64,000 nt of DNA, taken from Nakamurella leprariae. GTDB taxonomy: Bacteria; Actinomycetota; Actinomycetes; Mycobacteriales; Nakamurellaceae. Below are positions 52,013-60,606 of this stretch, piece after piece. The DNA lies in contig NZ_JAERWK010000019.1 in NCBI RefSeq assembly GCF_016918035.1, forward strand, positions 1 through 64,000, written 5' to 3'. The notes beneath the pieces are model-generated. The model was given only the letters and a program-made list of their open reading frames with translations. It did no database searches and had not been told where the DNA came from. The translations under genes were made by a program, and so were the position numbers. Positions within the stretch are counted from its first letter, which is position 1. Each line of letters begins with the position of its first letter.

Positions 52013-53095
52013 GTGTCGCCCCGTCGCCCCGGCCCGTCGCGGCCGTCCCTGGCCACCGTGGCCCGGGCGGTCGGCGTCTCGGCGGCCACGGTGTCCAACG
52101 CCTACAACCGACCCGAGCGGTTGTCGGCGGGGCTGCTGCAGCAGATCCGCACGGAGGCGCAACGACAGGGGTACGCCGGTCCCGATCCGGTCGCCGCGCA
52201 GCTCAGCCGGGGTCGCACCGACACGCTCGGCCTGCTGCTGACCGCCCGGTTGCCGGCCGCGTTCAGCGATCCCGGCGCGGTGGCCTTCCTGGAGGGGTTG
52301 TCCACCGGGTGCCACGGCGCGGGGCTGAACCTGCTGCTCATCTCCAGCGAGCCGGTGGCGGGACGCGCACAGGTGCCGGGCCGGGCGGTCAGCAACGCTG
52401 TGGTGGACGGGTTCGTCGTCTATTCGGTGCGGGAGGACGACCCGTCCCTGCGGCAGATCCGGGACCGCCAGCTGCCCACCGTCGTGGTCGACTCACCAGC
52501 GCCGTTCCCGGGCGCGGACTGGGTCGGGCCGGACGACCGGGCCGGGGCGCGGCAGCTGGCCGAGGACCTGGTGGCGATGGGGCACCGTCGCATCGGGGTG
52601 ATCACCGCGGGCGGCGGTGGGTACAGCGGCCCGGTCGGCCTGGCCCGGGTGGCCGCCGATCCGGTGGGTGTGCACCACCGCCGGGTGCTGGGGATCGCCG
52701 ACGCGCTGGCCGAGGTCGGGGTGACCGACCTGCCGATCGAGGAACGGCCGGTCAACTCGGCCGCCGCCGGGGCCGACGCCCTGCACGCGCTGCTGACCCG
52801 GTGTCCCGAGCTGACCGCGGTGTGCGCGCTGATGGACGTGATGGCGCTCGGGGCGCTGGACGCGGCCCGGGCCCGCGGTCTGCACGTCCCGAGCGACCTG
52901 ACCGTCACCGGCTACGACGACATCCCGCAGGCCGCGACGGCCGGCCTGAGCACCGTGCACCAGCCGCTGCAGGACAAGGGCCGGGTCGCCGCCGAGCTGT
53001 GGTTGAGCCACCGACCCGGCGGCGAGGACCGGCGCCGGGTGTTGCCCACGCACGTGGTGGTGCGGGGCAGCAGCGGGCCGCCGCAGGCGGGCTGA
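52013..53095 (+). CDS. LacI-family transcriptional regulator
   Basis: This is a 360-residue repressor. The N-terminal HTH and hinge are PSLATVARAVGVSAATVSNA, YNRPERLSAGLLQQIRTEAQ (residues 11-50), followed by the periplasmic-binding-protein-like sugar domain: TLGLLLTARLPAAFSDPGAV, AVVDGFVVYSVREDDP, VVDSPAPFPGADWVGPDDRA, GHRRIGVITAGG, and DLTVTGYDDIPQAATAGLST, a diagnostic LacI motif. GTG 52013. It very likely controls the divergent GH13 gene and itself, with an unknown sugar as inducer. Confidence 0.92.
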   Translation: MSPRRPGPSRPSLATVARAVGVSAATVSNAYNRPERLSAGLLQQIRTEAQRQGYAGPDPVAAQLSRGRTDTLGLLLTARLPAAFSDPGAVAFLEGLSTGCHGAGLNLLLISSEPVAGRAQVPGRAVSNAVVDGFVVYSVREDDPSLRQIRDRQLPTVVVDSPAPFPGADWVGPDDRAGARQLAEDLVAMGHRRIGVITAGGGGYSGPVGLARVAADPVGVHHRRVLGIADALAEVGVTDLPIEERPVNSAAAGADALHALLTRCPELTAVCALMDVMALGALDAARARGLHVPSDLTVTGYDDIPQAATAGLSTVHQPLQDKGRVAAELWLSHRPGGEDRRRVLPTHVVVRGSSGPPQAG

Positions 53096-53313
53096 CCCGG
53101 CGTCAGCCCACCGGTCACCTGGACGGCGCCGAAACGATCCAGTCATGACGGAGCCCCTGCCCGATCGTCCCGGGCGGCCGGGCCGACCCCACCCCGTCGC
53201 GGGGTCGGCGAGCCGGCACCGTCGACGAGCATCCCGGGGATGCCGCGGCCCGCAACTCGGCGCGATGCGCCCGCTCCGTTAGCCTGGATCAACGAAACCC
53301 GGGAGGACACACC

Positions 53314-54492
53314 ATGGGCAACGCCGTCATCGTCGACGCAGTGCGGACGGCCTCGGGCCGCGGCCGGCCCGGAGGTGCGCTCTCGGAGGTGCACCCGGTG
53401 GACCTGCTGGCCGCCACCCTCACCGCGCTGGTCGAGCGCAACGGGCTCGATCCGGAGACGGTCGACGACGTCATCGGCGGGTGTGTCGACCAGGCCGGCG
53501 ACCAGGCGCTGAACATCACCCGCAGCGCGGTGCTGCGGGCGGGATTCCCCGAGTCGGTGCCGGCGACCACGGTCGACCGGCAGTGCGGGTCGAGCCAGCA
53601 GGCCGCCCACTTCGCCGCGCAGGGGGTCGCGGCCGGCGCCTACGACATCGTCATCGCCTGCGGCGTCGAGTCGATGAGCCGGGTGCCGATCGGCATGCCG
53701 TCCCGGGGCGGCGACCCGCTCGGGCCGCTGGCCGAGCGCTACCCCGACGGGCTGCCGCACCAGGGCATCGGCGCGGAGCTGCTGGCGGTCCGGTGGGGCC
53801 TGGATCGCGCTGCGCTGGACGAGTTCTCGGCCGAGTCGCACCGCCGGGCCACGACGGCCGCGGCCGACGGCGCCTTCGACCGGGAGGTCGTGCCGGTGCG
53901 ACTGCCGGACGGCAGCCTGCACACGGTCGACGAGACGGTGCGGCCCAGCACCACGGCCGAGTCGCTGGCCGGGCTCAGGCCGGCCTTCTTCGACGACGAC
54001 TTCGCCCGCCGGTACCCGCAGATCGACTGGCGCATCACCGCGGGCAACTCCTCGCCGCTGACCGACGGCGCGTCCGCGGTGCTCATCATGGACGAGGCGA
54101 GGGCGGTGGAACTGGGCCTCACCCCGCGCGCCCGGTTCCACGCCTTCTCGGTGAGCGGCTCCGACCCGGTGGTCATGCTCGACGGCATCCTGCCCGCCAC
54201 CCACAGGGTGCTGCAGCGGTCCGGCCTGGACCTGGCCGATCTCGACGCCTACGAGGTCAACGAGGCGTTCGCACCGGTGCCGATGCTCTGGACCGACGAG
54301 TTCAAGGCGGATCCGGCCCGGCTCAACCAGCGCGGCGGCGCCATCGCCCTGGGCCACCCGATGGGAGCCTCCGGGACCCGGCTGCTCACCACGCTGCTCG
54401 GCGTGCTGGAGAGCACCGGTGGCCGCTACGGCCTGCAGACCATGTGCGAGGGCGGCGGCATGGCCAACGCCACCATCATCGAGAGGCTCTGA
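53314..54492 (+). CDS. acetyl-CoA C-acyltransferase (thiolase)
   Basis: This is a 392-residue thiolase that cleaves 3-ketoacyl-CoA or joins acetyl-CoA units. Active residues are Cys91 in TVDRQCGSSQQAAHFA, the conserved NEAF in AYEVNEAFAPV, His in GGAIALGHPMGASGTRLLTT, and Cys in MCEGGGMANATII. ATG 53314 has GGGAGGA upstream. The gene converges within three bases on a ligase-SDR-SDR operon, which together would serve degradation of a fatty or cyclic carboxylic acid. No strong promoter element is obvious in the 218-base upstream gap, only TAGCCT at about 53280. Confidence 0.94.
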   Translation: MGNAVIVDAVRTASGRGRPGGALSEVHPVDLLAATLTALVERNGLDPETVDDVIGGCVDQAGDQALNITRSAVLRAGFPESVPATTVDRQCGSSQQAAHFAAQGVAAGAYDIVIACGVESMSRVPIGMPSRGGDPLGPLAERYPDGLPHQGIGAELLAVRWGLDRAALDEFSAESHRRATTAAADGAFDREVVPVRLPDGSLHTVDETVRPSTTAESLAGLRPAFFDDDFARRYPQIDWRITAGNSSPLTDGASAVLIMDEARAVELGLTPRARFHAFSVSGSDPVVMLDGILPATHRVLQRSGLDLADLDAYEVNEAFAPVPMLWTDEFKADPARLNQRGGAIALGHPMGASGTRLLTTLLGVLESTGGRYGLQTMCEGGGMANATIIERL

Positions 54493-54495
54493 CCG

Positions 54496-56037
54496 TCAGG
54501 TGATCTGGCGGTCGGCGGACGTCCAGTAGGGCGCCCGCAGCGCCTTCTTGTCCGGCTTGCCGACCGCGGTGAGCGGGAGCGCGTCGACCAGCTCGATCGA
54601 CTTCGGCCGCTTGTAGGTGGCCAGCTCCCGCCGTGCGTACGCGTCCAGCGCCGGCAGATCCACCGTGTCACCGGGTTTCACCACCACGAACGCGGTGACG
54701 GCCTCCCCCCAGGTTTCGTGCGGGACGCCGATGACGGCCACCTGCGAGATGCCGTCGAAGCGCTGCAGCACGCTCTCCACCTCGCTCGAGTACACGTTCA
54801 TCCCACCCGAGATGATCATGTCCTTGGCCCGGTCCTTGAGATGCAGGTAGCCGTTCGGATCGAGCAGGCCGAGATCGCCGGTGCGCAGCCAGCCGTCGAC
54901 CAACGCCTCGCTCGTGGCCTCCGGGTTGTCCAGGTAGCCGCGCATCAGGTACGGCGACCGCAGCTGCACCTCGCCGACGTCGCCGGGTGCGGCGACGCCG
55001 CCGTCCTCGGCGGCGATGCTCACCTCGCAGAGGGTGCCGGACGCGCCGCACGAGGTGAGCAGCTCCGGCTCGTCCAGCGCGCGCCGGTGGTCGGTCTTGG
55101 ACAGGGTGGTGCCCCAGTTCGGGCACTCGGTCTGCCCGTACAGCTGGATGAACCCGGCCCGGACCGTGCTCAGCGCCTGCCGCAGCCGGGCCGGGGTGAT
55201 CGGCGAGGCCCCGTAGACGATGGTCTGCAGCCCGGCCAGATCCTCACCGGTCCCGTCGATCGCGTCCAGCAGCTGGTAGATCATCGTCGGCACCAGGAAC
55301 GTCCAGGTGACGCCGCGGTGCAGCACGCCCGAGATCAGGTCGTCCACTGAGTACTTCACTCCCAGCTCGACCGTCGCGCCGCGGATGAACGCCGCGGCGG
55401 CGAACCGGCCGGCCGAGTGCGAGAGCGGGCTGCTGAGCTGCAGCACGTCCTCCCGGCGGATCTCGCCCTCGATGATGTGGGCGAGCCAGTTGGTGCCCAC
55501 CGAGGCGTTGGTGTGCACCACGCCCTTCGGGCGTCCGGTGGTGCCGCCGGTGTAGAAGATCACCGCGTCGTCCCCGGGACCGGACGGATCGAGCGCCCCG
55601 GCCGGCACCTCGACGGGCCCGTCGGCCCGCAGGCCGTCCCCGAACGAGACGTGCCGCCAGTTGCCGCGCGGCTCGGCCGATCGGATGCCGGGCAGTCGGC
55701 TCTGGGCCAGGTCCTCCAGCGTGACCAGGCACGTCGCGCCGGAATGCGCCATCAGGTACGCGATGTCGCCGTCGGCCAGCATCGGGTTGATCGGCACCTC
55801 GACCGCACCCATCCGCAGCAGCGCGAGGTCGGTGACCATGAACTCCGGGCTGTTGGTGAACAGCAGACCGACGCGGTCACCGCGGCGCACCCCCGCCTCC
55901 CAGAGGCGGGTCATCGCGACCTCGGCCAGCCGGCCGTACTCGGTGTAGGAGATCTCCCGGTCCCCGAATCGCATGGCGGTCTTCGGGCCACGCTGGGCGA
56001 TGCTGCGCTCGAGCAGCGGCAGCGGGTGGTCGATCAT
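54496..56037 (-). CDS. acyl-CoA synthetase/AMP-dependent fatty-acid-CoA ligase
   Basis: This is a 513-residue adenylate-forming ligase. Core motifs: VIFYTGGTTGRPKGVVHTNA (P-loop-like A3), YGQTECPNWGTT, DGGVAAPGDVGEVQLRSPYL, WLRTGDLGLLDPNGYLHLKD with the catalytic Asp, RAKDMIISGGMNVYSSEVES and the C-terminal LPLTAVGKPDKKAL with the catalytic Lys. It activates a carboxylic acid through acyl-AMP to acyl-CoA. Its start overlaps the stop of the upstream SDR (ATGA), so three genes form one coupled operon. Confidence 0.93.
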   Translation of the reverse strand: MIDHPLPLLERSIAQRGPKTAMRFGDREISYTEYGRLAEVAMTRLWEAGVRRGDRVGLLFTNSPEFMVTDLALLRMGAVEVPINPMLADGDIAYLMAHSGATCLVTLEDLAQSRLPGIRSAEPRGNWRHVSFGDGLRADGPVEVPAGALDPSGPGDDAVIFYTGGTTGRPKGVVHTNASVGTNWLAHIIEGEIRREDVLQLSSPLSHSAGRFAAAAFIRGATVELGVKYSVDDLISGVLHRGVTWTFLVPTMIYQLLDAIDGTGEDLAGLQTIVYGASPITPARLRQALSTVRAGFIQLYGQTECPNWGTTLSKTDHRRALDEPELLTSCGASGTLCEVSIAAEDGGVAAPGDVGEVQLRSPYLMRGYLDNPEATSEALVDGWLRTGDLGLLDPNGYLHLKDRAKDMIISGGMNVYSSEVESVLQRFDGISQVAVIGVPHETWGEAVTAFVVVKPGDTVDLPALDAYARRELATYKRPKSIELVDALPLTAVGKPDKKALRAPYWTSADRQIT

Positions 56038-56777
56038 GGTCGGGACATCCCTCCGTCGACGGTGAACGTGCTGCCGCTGATGTACGCGGCCTCGTCCGAG
56101 AGCAGGAAGGCGACGGTCGCCGCGATGTCCTCGACCGTGCCCAGCCGCCCGAGCGGCACCATGCCGCGGACCCGTTCGCCGTGCTGGTCGGCCAGGTGCT
56201 CGTTCATCGGTGTGATCACCGCGCCGGGAGCCACCGAGTTGCAGCGGATCCCGGCCGGGCCGAACTCCCGGGCGATGCCCCGGGTGAAGGACAGCACCGC
56301 GCCCTTGCTGGCCGCGTAGGTGGTGTCGCCGAAGATGCCGCCACCCAGGTGGGCGGCGATCGACGAGATGTTCACGACGGAACCACCGCCGCGGGCGATC
56401 ATCCCGGGCAGCAGGCCGCGGGTGAGCTCCATGCCGGCCAGCACGTTCACCGCCATCGCCGTCCGGGCCGTCTCGTAGTCGGACTCCAGGTACGGCGACG
56501 TGGTGCCGATCCCGGCGTTGTTCACCAGCCCGCTGATCGGGCGGCCCGTCGCCTCGATCGCGGCCAGGGCGGCGGCGCAGCCGGCGCCGCTGCCGAGGTC
56601 GGCCTCGACGGTGCTCAGCGGCCGGCCGTCGTGCTCGCGGGCGAGCTGCGCGAGGCGGTCGGCGTTCCGGTCGACGGCCACCACGCCGGTGCCGCGGCTC
56701 AGCAGCAGCGACGCGATGCCCCAGCCGATCCCGCTCGCCGCGCCGGTCACCACCACGGCGGTGTCGGGCGCGGTCAC
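56034..56777 (-). CDS. SDR family NAD(P)-dependent oxidoreductase
   Basis: This is a 247-residue short-chain dehydrogenase. It has VVVTGAASGIGWGIASLLLS (nucleotide site), LVNNAGIGTTSP, INISSIA-like VVNISSIAAHLGGG with the active Ser, TTYAASKGAVLSFTRG with Tyr/Lys and the closing SGSTFTVDGGMSRP. GTG 56777 overlaps the stop of the upstream SDR (GTGA). It is probably a 3-hydroxyacyl-CoA or alcohol dehydrogenase in the pathway with the ligase and thiolase; the substrate is not predictable. Confidence 0.92.
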   Translation of the reverse strand: MTAPDTAVVVTGAASGIGWGIASLLLSRGTGVVAVDRNADRLAQLAREHDGRPLSTVEADLGSGAGCAAALAAIEATGRPISGLVNNAGIGTTSPYLESDYETARTAMAVNVLAGMELTRGLLPGMIARGGGSVVNISSIAAHLGGGIFGDTTYAASKGAVLSFTRGIAREFGPAGIRCNSVAPGAVITPMNEHLADQHGERVRGMVPLGRLGTVEDIAATVAFLLSDEAAYISGSTFTVDGGMSRP

Positions 56778-57607
56778 CGGTCCATCACCGCGATGCTGTC
56801 CGCGCCGCCGTCCACGGACAGGGCCTGACCGGAGATGTGCCCGGCGAGCGGGCTGAGCAGGAACAGCACGGTGTTCACCACGTCGTCCACCACCACCGGG
56901 GTCGGCAGTGCGTTGCGGCTCAGGAAGCGACCCCACAGTTCGTCGGAGGTGGTGCCGAGCGCGGCCGAGCGATCGGCCAGCACCTGCCGGGCCAGCGGGG
57001 TGTCGACGATGCCGGGCAGCACGGCGTTCACCCGGATCCCGGCCGCGCCCAGCTCCCAGGCCAGGGTCTTGGTCAGCCCCACGACGCCCCACTTGCTGGT
57101 GGCGTACGGCGAGCGCATCGGGTACCCCAGCTTCCCCGCCGCCGATGACACGAAGACGACACTGGCCGGGCCGCCGTCGGCACCGGATGCACCGGGCCGG
57201 GACGAGCGGCCGCGCAGCGACGGAACGGCCTTCTTGGTCAGGATGACCTGACCCATGACGTTGACGTCCAGCACGGTCCGGAACGCGTCCAGGTCGACGT
57301 CCTCGACGGGGGCGTAGGGCCCGCCGATCCCGGCGTTGTTGACCAGCAGGTCGATGGGAGCGCCGTCGTGCGTGACGGCGGCCAGGAAGTCGTCGACGTC
57401 GGACTCCCGGGTGATGTCACCGGGGATCTGGTGGATGGTGCCGGCGCCGTGGTGCTGGGTCTCACGGGCCGCCGACAGGTCGATGGTCCACACGTCGGCG
57501 CCGCCGGCCGCGAGCTGGGCGGCCACCGCCCGGCCCAGGCCCGACGCTCCGCCGGTGACCACTGCCCGTCTGCCGGCCAGCCAGGTGGCGACGTCGACCG
57601 TGAACAT
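56774..57607 (-). CDS. SDR family oxidoreductase, first gene of the ligase operon
   Basis: This is a 277-residue short-chain dehydrogenase. It has RAVVTGGASGLGRAVAAQLA, LLVNNAGIGGPYAPVEDVDL, VFVSSAAGKLGYPMRS, PYATSKWGVVGLTKTL with Tyr/Lys, LPGIVDTPLARQVL and GHISGQALSVDGGAD. An insertion GRSSRPGASGADGGPA sits before the Ser strand. ATG 57607. It heads a three-gene operon (SDR, SDR, ligase) convergent with the thiolase gene. Likely acts on CoA-bound or free hydroxy compounds. Confidence 0.92.
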   Translation of the reverse strand: MFTVDVATWLAGRRAVVTGGASGLGRAVAAQLAAGGADVWTIDLSAARETQHHGAGTIHQIPGDITRESDVDDFLAAVTHDGAPIDLLVNNAGIGGPYAPVEDVDLDAFRTVLDVNVMGQVILTKKAVPSLRGRSSRPGASGADGGPASVVFVSSAAGKLGYPMRSPYATSKWGVVGLTKTLAWELGAAGIRVNAVLPGIVDTPLARQVLADRSAALGTTSDELWGRFLSRNALPTPVVVDDVVNTVLFLLSPLAGHISGQALSVDGGADSIAVMDR

Positions 57608-57745
57608 GTGCGCCCCTCATCGTCGAATCGGCTCTGACTCGCGTGGGATCCGATCGGCCGGGAACGACGTCCATACCTGACGGTCGCCGACCAGAACGGG
57701 CCGGATCCGACCGTAACACCCGCCGTGATCTTCGAACCAGGCGGC

Positions 57746-58558
57746 TCAGTCGGCCGCCAGCCGGGTGGCCGCGGCTTGCAGCAGGTGCTCGCGGTCGTGC
57801 CGGCTGCGCTTGGGACACGCATCGCACTTGCCCAGGCTGGGCGTCTCGTACACCAGGCAGCACGAGCAGCGACGCAGGAAGCGCGCGGGAGTCGTTGTCG
57901 CCGCGCCGCTGTCGAGCGGGGTGTGGGCGGGCGGGACGTCGACGTAGTGCGGGGCGGGGAACGGCGCCCCGATGGCCCGGGCCACCGGCAGGGCCAGCGC
58001 GGTGGCGGCCGGCACGTCCCCCAGGGCCCGGCCGATCCACACCAACCGGTCGCCGACCGAGTCCGCGGCCAGCGCCCACAGCGGCCGTTGCCGCATGCCG
58101 CCGACCTCGGCCAGCAGCGGGATGACCTCGGTCAGGGTCTCCCGGAGCGCCGCGCCGAGCGCCGTCACCGGGTCGTTCCCGGTGAGCACCGCGCGGGAGG
58201 TGAAGCCGGTGATCCGGCCGTCCGGCGCCCAGTGCACCGTCATGTCGGCCAGCCGGGGCGAGAGCGCCTGCCCGGTGACGACCAGCGAGGCGAGCGCCGG
58301 GTGCGGCAGCCAGGCCGAGGTGGAGTACCACCAGAGCGTCGTGCGCACGCGGTCGTCGTCGGCCTGCCACAGCCGGCCACGCAGCCGGACCTGTTCGGTC
58401 AGCCAGTCCCGGTCGAGCAGCAGCTCGGCCGGCAGCGCCTCGGTCCCCGGAGCCGGCACCAGCGGGCCGTGCTCGGTCGCCGGCAGGGCGGCCAGCACCC
58501 GGCCGAGCAGGTGCGCGGCAGCGCCCGCTGGCGCGGCGGTGGCGGCGGGTTCAGGCAC
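57746..58558 (-). CDS. FhuF-like (2Fe-2S) ferric siderophore reductase
   Basis: This is a 270-residue protein ending in the FhuF cysteine motif RRCSCCLVYETPSLGKCDAC (Cys231, 233, 234, 245, 248), which holds a 2Fe-2S cluster. The body (TLWWYSTSAWLPHPALASLV, ITGFTSRAVLTGND, LRETLTEVIPLLAEVGG) resembles the actinobacterial FhuF family that reduces ferric siderophores in the cytoplasm. GTG 58558. It lies 63 bases after the iron-binding-protein gene on the same strand, so it probably shares the iron-regulated operon. Confidence 0.87.
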   Translation of the reverse strand: MPEPAATAAPAGAAAHLLGRVLAALPATEHGPLVPAPGTEALPAELLLDRDWLTEQVRLRGRLWQADDDRVRTTLWWYSTSAWLPHPALASLVVTGQALSPRLADMTVHWAPDGRITGFTSRAVLTGNDPVTALGAALRETLTEVIPLLAEVGGMRQRPLWALAADSVGDRLVWIGRALGDVPAATALALPVARAIGAPFPAPHYVDVPPAHTPLDSGAATTTPARFLRRCSCCLVYETPSLGKCDACPKRSRHDREHLLQAAATRLAAD

Positions 58559-58621
58559 GGGGTACTCCCGGGGGTGGCGCCCCAGCCCCGGGACGGTCGC
58601 CCGGGGCCGGGGCGACCGGCA

Positions 58622-59731
58622 TCACGCGGTGACGATCGCAGCCAGCTGCGGGGCGATGCCGTCGACGGCGATCGGGATGGACAGCGGGCTGGCCGCACTG
58701 AAGGCCTGGGCCACCTGGTCGTCCGCGGCCAGGAAGACGGTGCGGCCGTCCTTGACCACCGCGAGCGAGGCGATCAGCGGGTCGGCCTCCATCTCGGCCA
58801 GGGTGTACCCGATCGGGAACATCACGGCCACGTCGGCGTCGAACGCGGTGATCTGCTCGGCGGACACGGGCACGTAGAAGCCCTGGGCGGGCAGCGCGAG
58901 CACCGGCGGGTTCTGCTCGAAGCCCAGGTCCGCCAACAGGTCCCAGCGGGCGTCGCCGGCGATGTACGCGCCGTACGCGTCGCCGAACTTGGTGCCCGAC
59001 ACCGCGGTCTTCCCGGCGAACTGCGGGTTCGCGTCGGCGGCCTCGGTGATCGTCTCCTCGACCTGGCCGACCAGCGTCTCGCCGTCGGCCGAGAGGCCGA
59101 GCGCGTCGGCGACCAGCTGGGTCTGCACGTCCCACGCGGTGCCGAACGCCGCGGTGTCGGCCGGCGGGGACACGGTCGGCGCGATCTGCGAGAGCCGGTC
59201 GTACTGGGCCTGGTCGCCGGCGGAGCGGGTGTTCAGGATCAGGTCGGGGTCGAGGACCTGGATGGCCTCGTAGTCCAGCGAGTCACCGGTGTTGGCCAGC
59301 ACGGTCGGCTCGACGTCGCCGAACCGCTCGGTGGCCCACGGGCCGACGCCCTTGTGCTCCTCGCCGAAGCCCTGCCAGTCGTAGACGGCGACGGGCTGCA
59401 CGCCGAGGGCCAACGCGATCTCCGCGTCCGACCAGCCGAGCGCGACCACGGTGAGCTCACCGTCGGCCGGCACCGGGATCTCGACCTGACCGAACATGGT
59501 GTCGACGGTGGCGGGCAGACCGCCGGCCGCGGCCGCGCCACCGCCGGTGCTGCTGGAACCGGCACTGCTCGAGGCGGCACTGCTCGAGGCGGCGCTGGAG
59601 GACGCGGCACTGCTGCTGGTGCTCGAGCTGCTGGCGGCATCGTCACTGCCACCACAGGCGCTGAGCAGCATCGCGGCGGCGGCCACGCCGGCGATGCCGG
59701 CCATCGCGAGCCTCGGGCGGGGGAGCTTCAT
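58622..59731 (-). CDS. iron-siderophore ABC transporter substrate-binding lipoprotein
   Basis: This is a 369-residue lipoprotein. A signal with lipobox LLSACGGS (Cys26) leads to a Ser/Ala low-complexity linker (SSSAASSSAASSSAASSSAG, residues about 35-60, coded by 15-base repeats), then a FecB/FepB-type domain: TVVALGWSDAEIALALGVQP, GDSLDYEAIQVLDPDLILNT, and FDADVAVMFPIGYTLAEME. It binds a ferric siderophore outside the membrane and hands it to the FecCD permeases. ATG 59731 overlaps the ATPase stop (ATGA) and has GGAAGGA upstream. Confidence 0.92.
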   Translation of the reverse strand: MKLPRPRLAMAGIAGVAAAAMLLSACGGSDDAASSSSTSSSAASSSAASSSAASSSAGSSSTGGGAAAAGGLPATVDTMFGQVEIPVPADGELTVVALGWSDAEIALALGVQPVAVYDWQGFGEEHKGVGPWATERFGDVEPTVLANTGDSLDYEAIQVLDPDLILNTRSAGDQAQYDRLSQIAPTVSPPADTAAFGTAWDVQTQLVADALGLSADGETLVGQVEETITEAADANPQFAGKTAVSGTKFGDAYGAYIAGDARWDLLADLGFEQNPPVLALPAQGFYVPVSAEQITAFDADVAVMFPIGYTLAEMEADPLIASLAVVKDGRTVFLAADDQVAQAFSAASPLSIPIAVDGIAPQLAAIVTA

Positions 59732-60606
59732 CGGGTTCCTTCCATCAGGGCGGTGCTGGGTCCAGCGGGCGCCGGGTGAGCGCCGGGATCGGGGAAGACG
59801 GGGGCGTGCGGGACGATCAGCGGGGTGTTCGTCTCCGGATCGGGGATGACGCGGGCGCCGACACCGAACACGTCGCGGACCAGGTCGGCGGTCACCACGT
59901 CCGTGGGGGCACCCTCGGCGATGATCCGACCCTGGTCGAGCACGATCAGGTGGGTGGCGTACCGGGCGGCCTGGTTCAGGTCGTGCAGCACGGCGACCAA
60001 CGTGCGGCCCTCCCGCTGCAGGCTGGTGCACAGGTCGAGCACGTCGATCTGGTGCGAGATGTCCAGGTAGGTGGTCGGCTCGTCGAGCAGCAGGATCGGC
60101 GTGTCCTGGGCCAGGGCCATGGCGATCCACACGCGTTGCCGCTGGCCGCCGGACAGCTCGTCGACGACCCGGGTGGTCAGGTCGGCCAGGCCGGTGCGGG
60201 TCAACGCCTTCTGCACCGCGCGCTCGTCGTGCTCGCTCCACCGCTTGAGCGCACTCTGGTGCGGGTGCCGGCCCCGGCTGACCAGGTCGATGACGGTGAT
60301 CCCCTCGGGGGCGATCGAGGTCTGCGGCAGCAGCCCGATCTGCCGGGCCAGCTCCTTGGACCGGGTGTGGGCGATGTCCGTGCCGTCCAGCAGCACGGAC
60401 CCGCCGGTGGGCTTGAGCAGGCGCACCAGCGATCGCAGCAGCGTGGACTTGCCGCAGCCGTTCGGGCCGATGATCACCGTGAAACTGCCGTCGGGGATGC
60501 GGACGTCGAGGTCGTCGATGATGCGCCGGTCGCCGTACCCGGTGGACAGCGAGGTGGCGTGCAGGCGAGACGGGGCGGGATCGACGCTGCTCGTCGGCCG
60601 GGTCAT
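59728..60606 (-). CDS. iron-siderophore ABC transporter ATP-binding protein (FepC-like)
   Basis: This is a 292-residue ATPase with Walker A GPNGCGKSTLLRSLV, signature VDELSGGQRQRVWIAMALAQ, Walker B ILLLDEPTTYLDISHQIDV and VLHDLNQAARYATHLIV. It is most like FepC/FhuC. The C-terminal tail (TNTPLIVPHAPVF) is family-like. ATG 60606 overlaps the permease stop. It drives uptake by the two FecCD permeases encoded upstream. Confidence 0.94.
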   Translation of the reverse strand: MTRPTSSVDPAPSRLHATSLSTGYGDRRIIDDLDVRIPDGSFTVIIGPNGCGKSTLLRSLVRLLKPTGGSVLLDGTDIAHTRSKELARQIGLLPQTSIAPEGITVIDLVSRGRHPHQSALKRWSEHDERAVQKALTRTGLADLTTRVVDELSGGQRQRVWIAMALAQDTPILLLDEPTTYLDISHQIDVLDLCTSLQREGRTLVAVLHDLNQAARYATHLIVLDQGRIIAEGAPTDVVTADLVRDVFGVGARVIPDPETNTPLIVPHAPVFPDPGAHPAPAGPSTALMEGTR

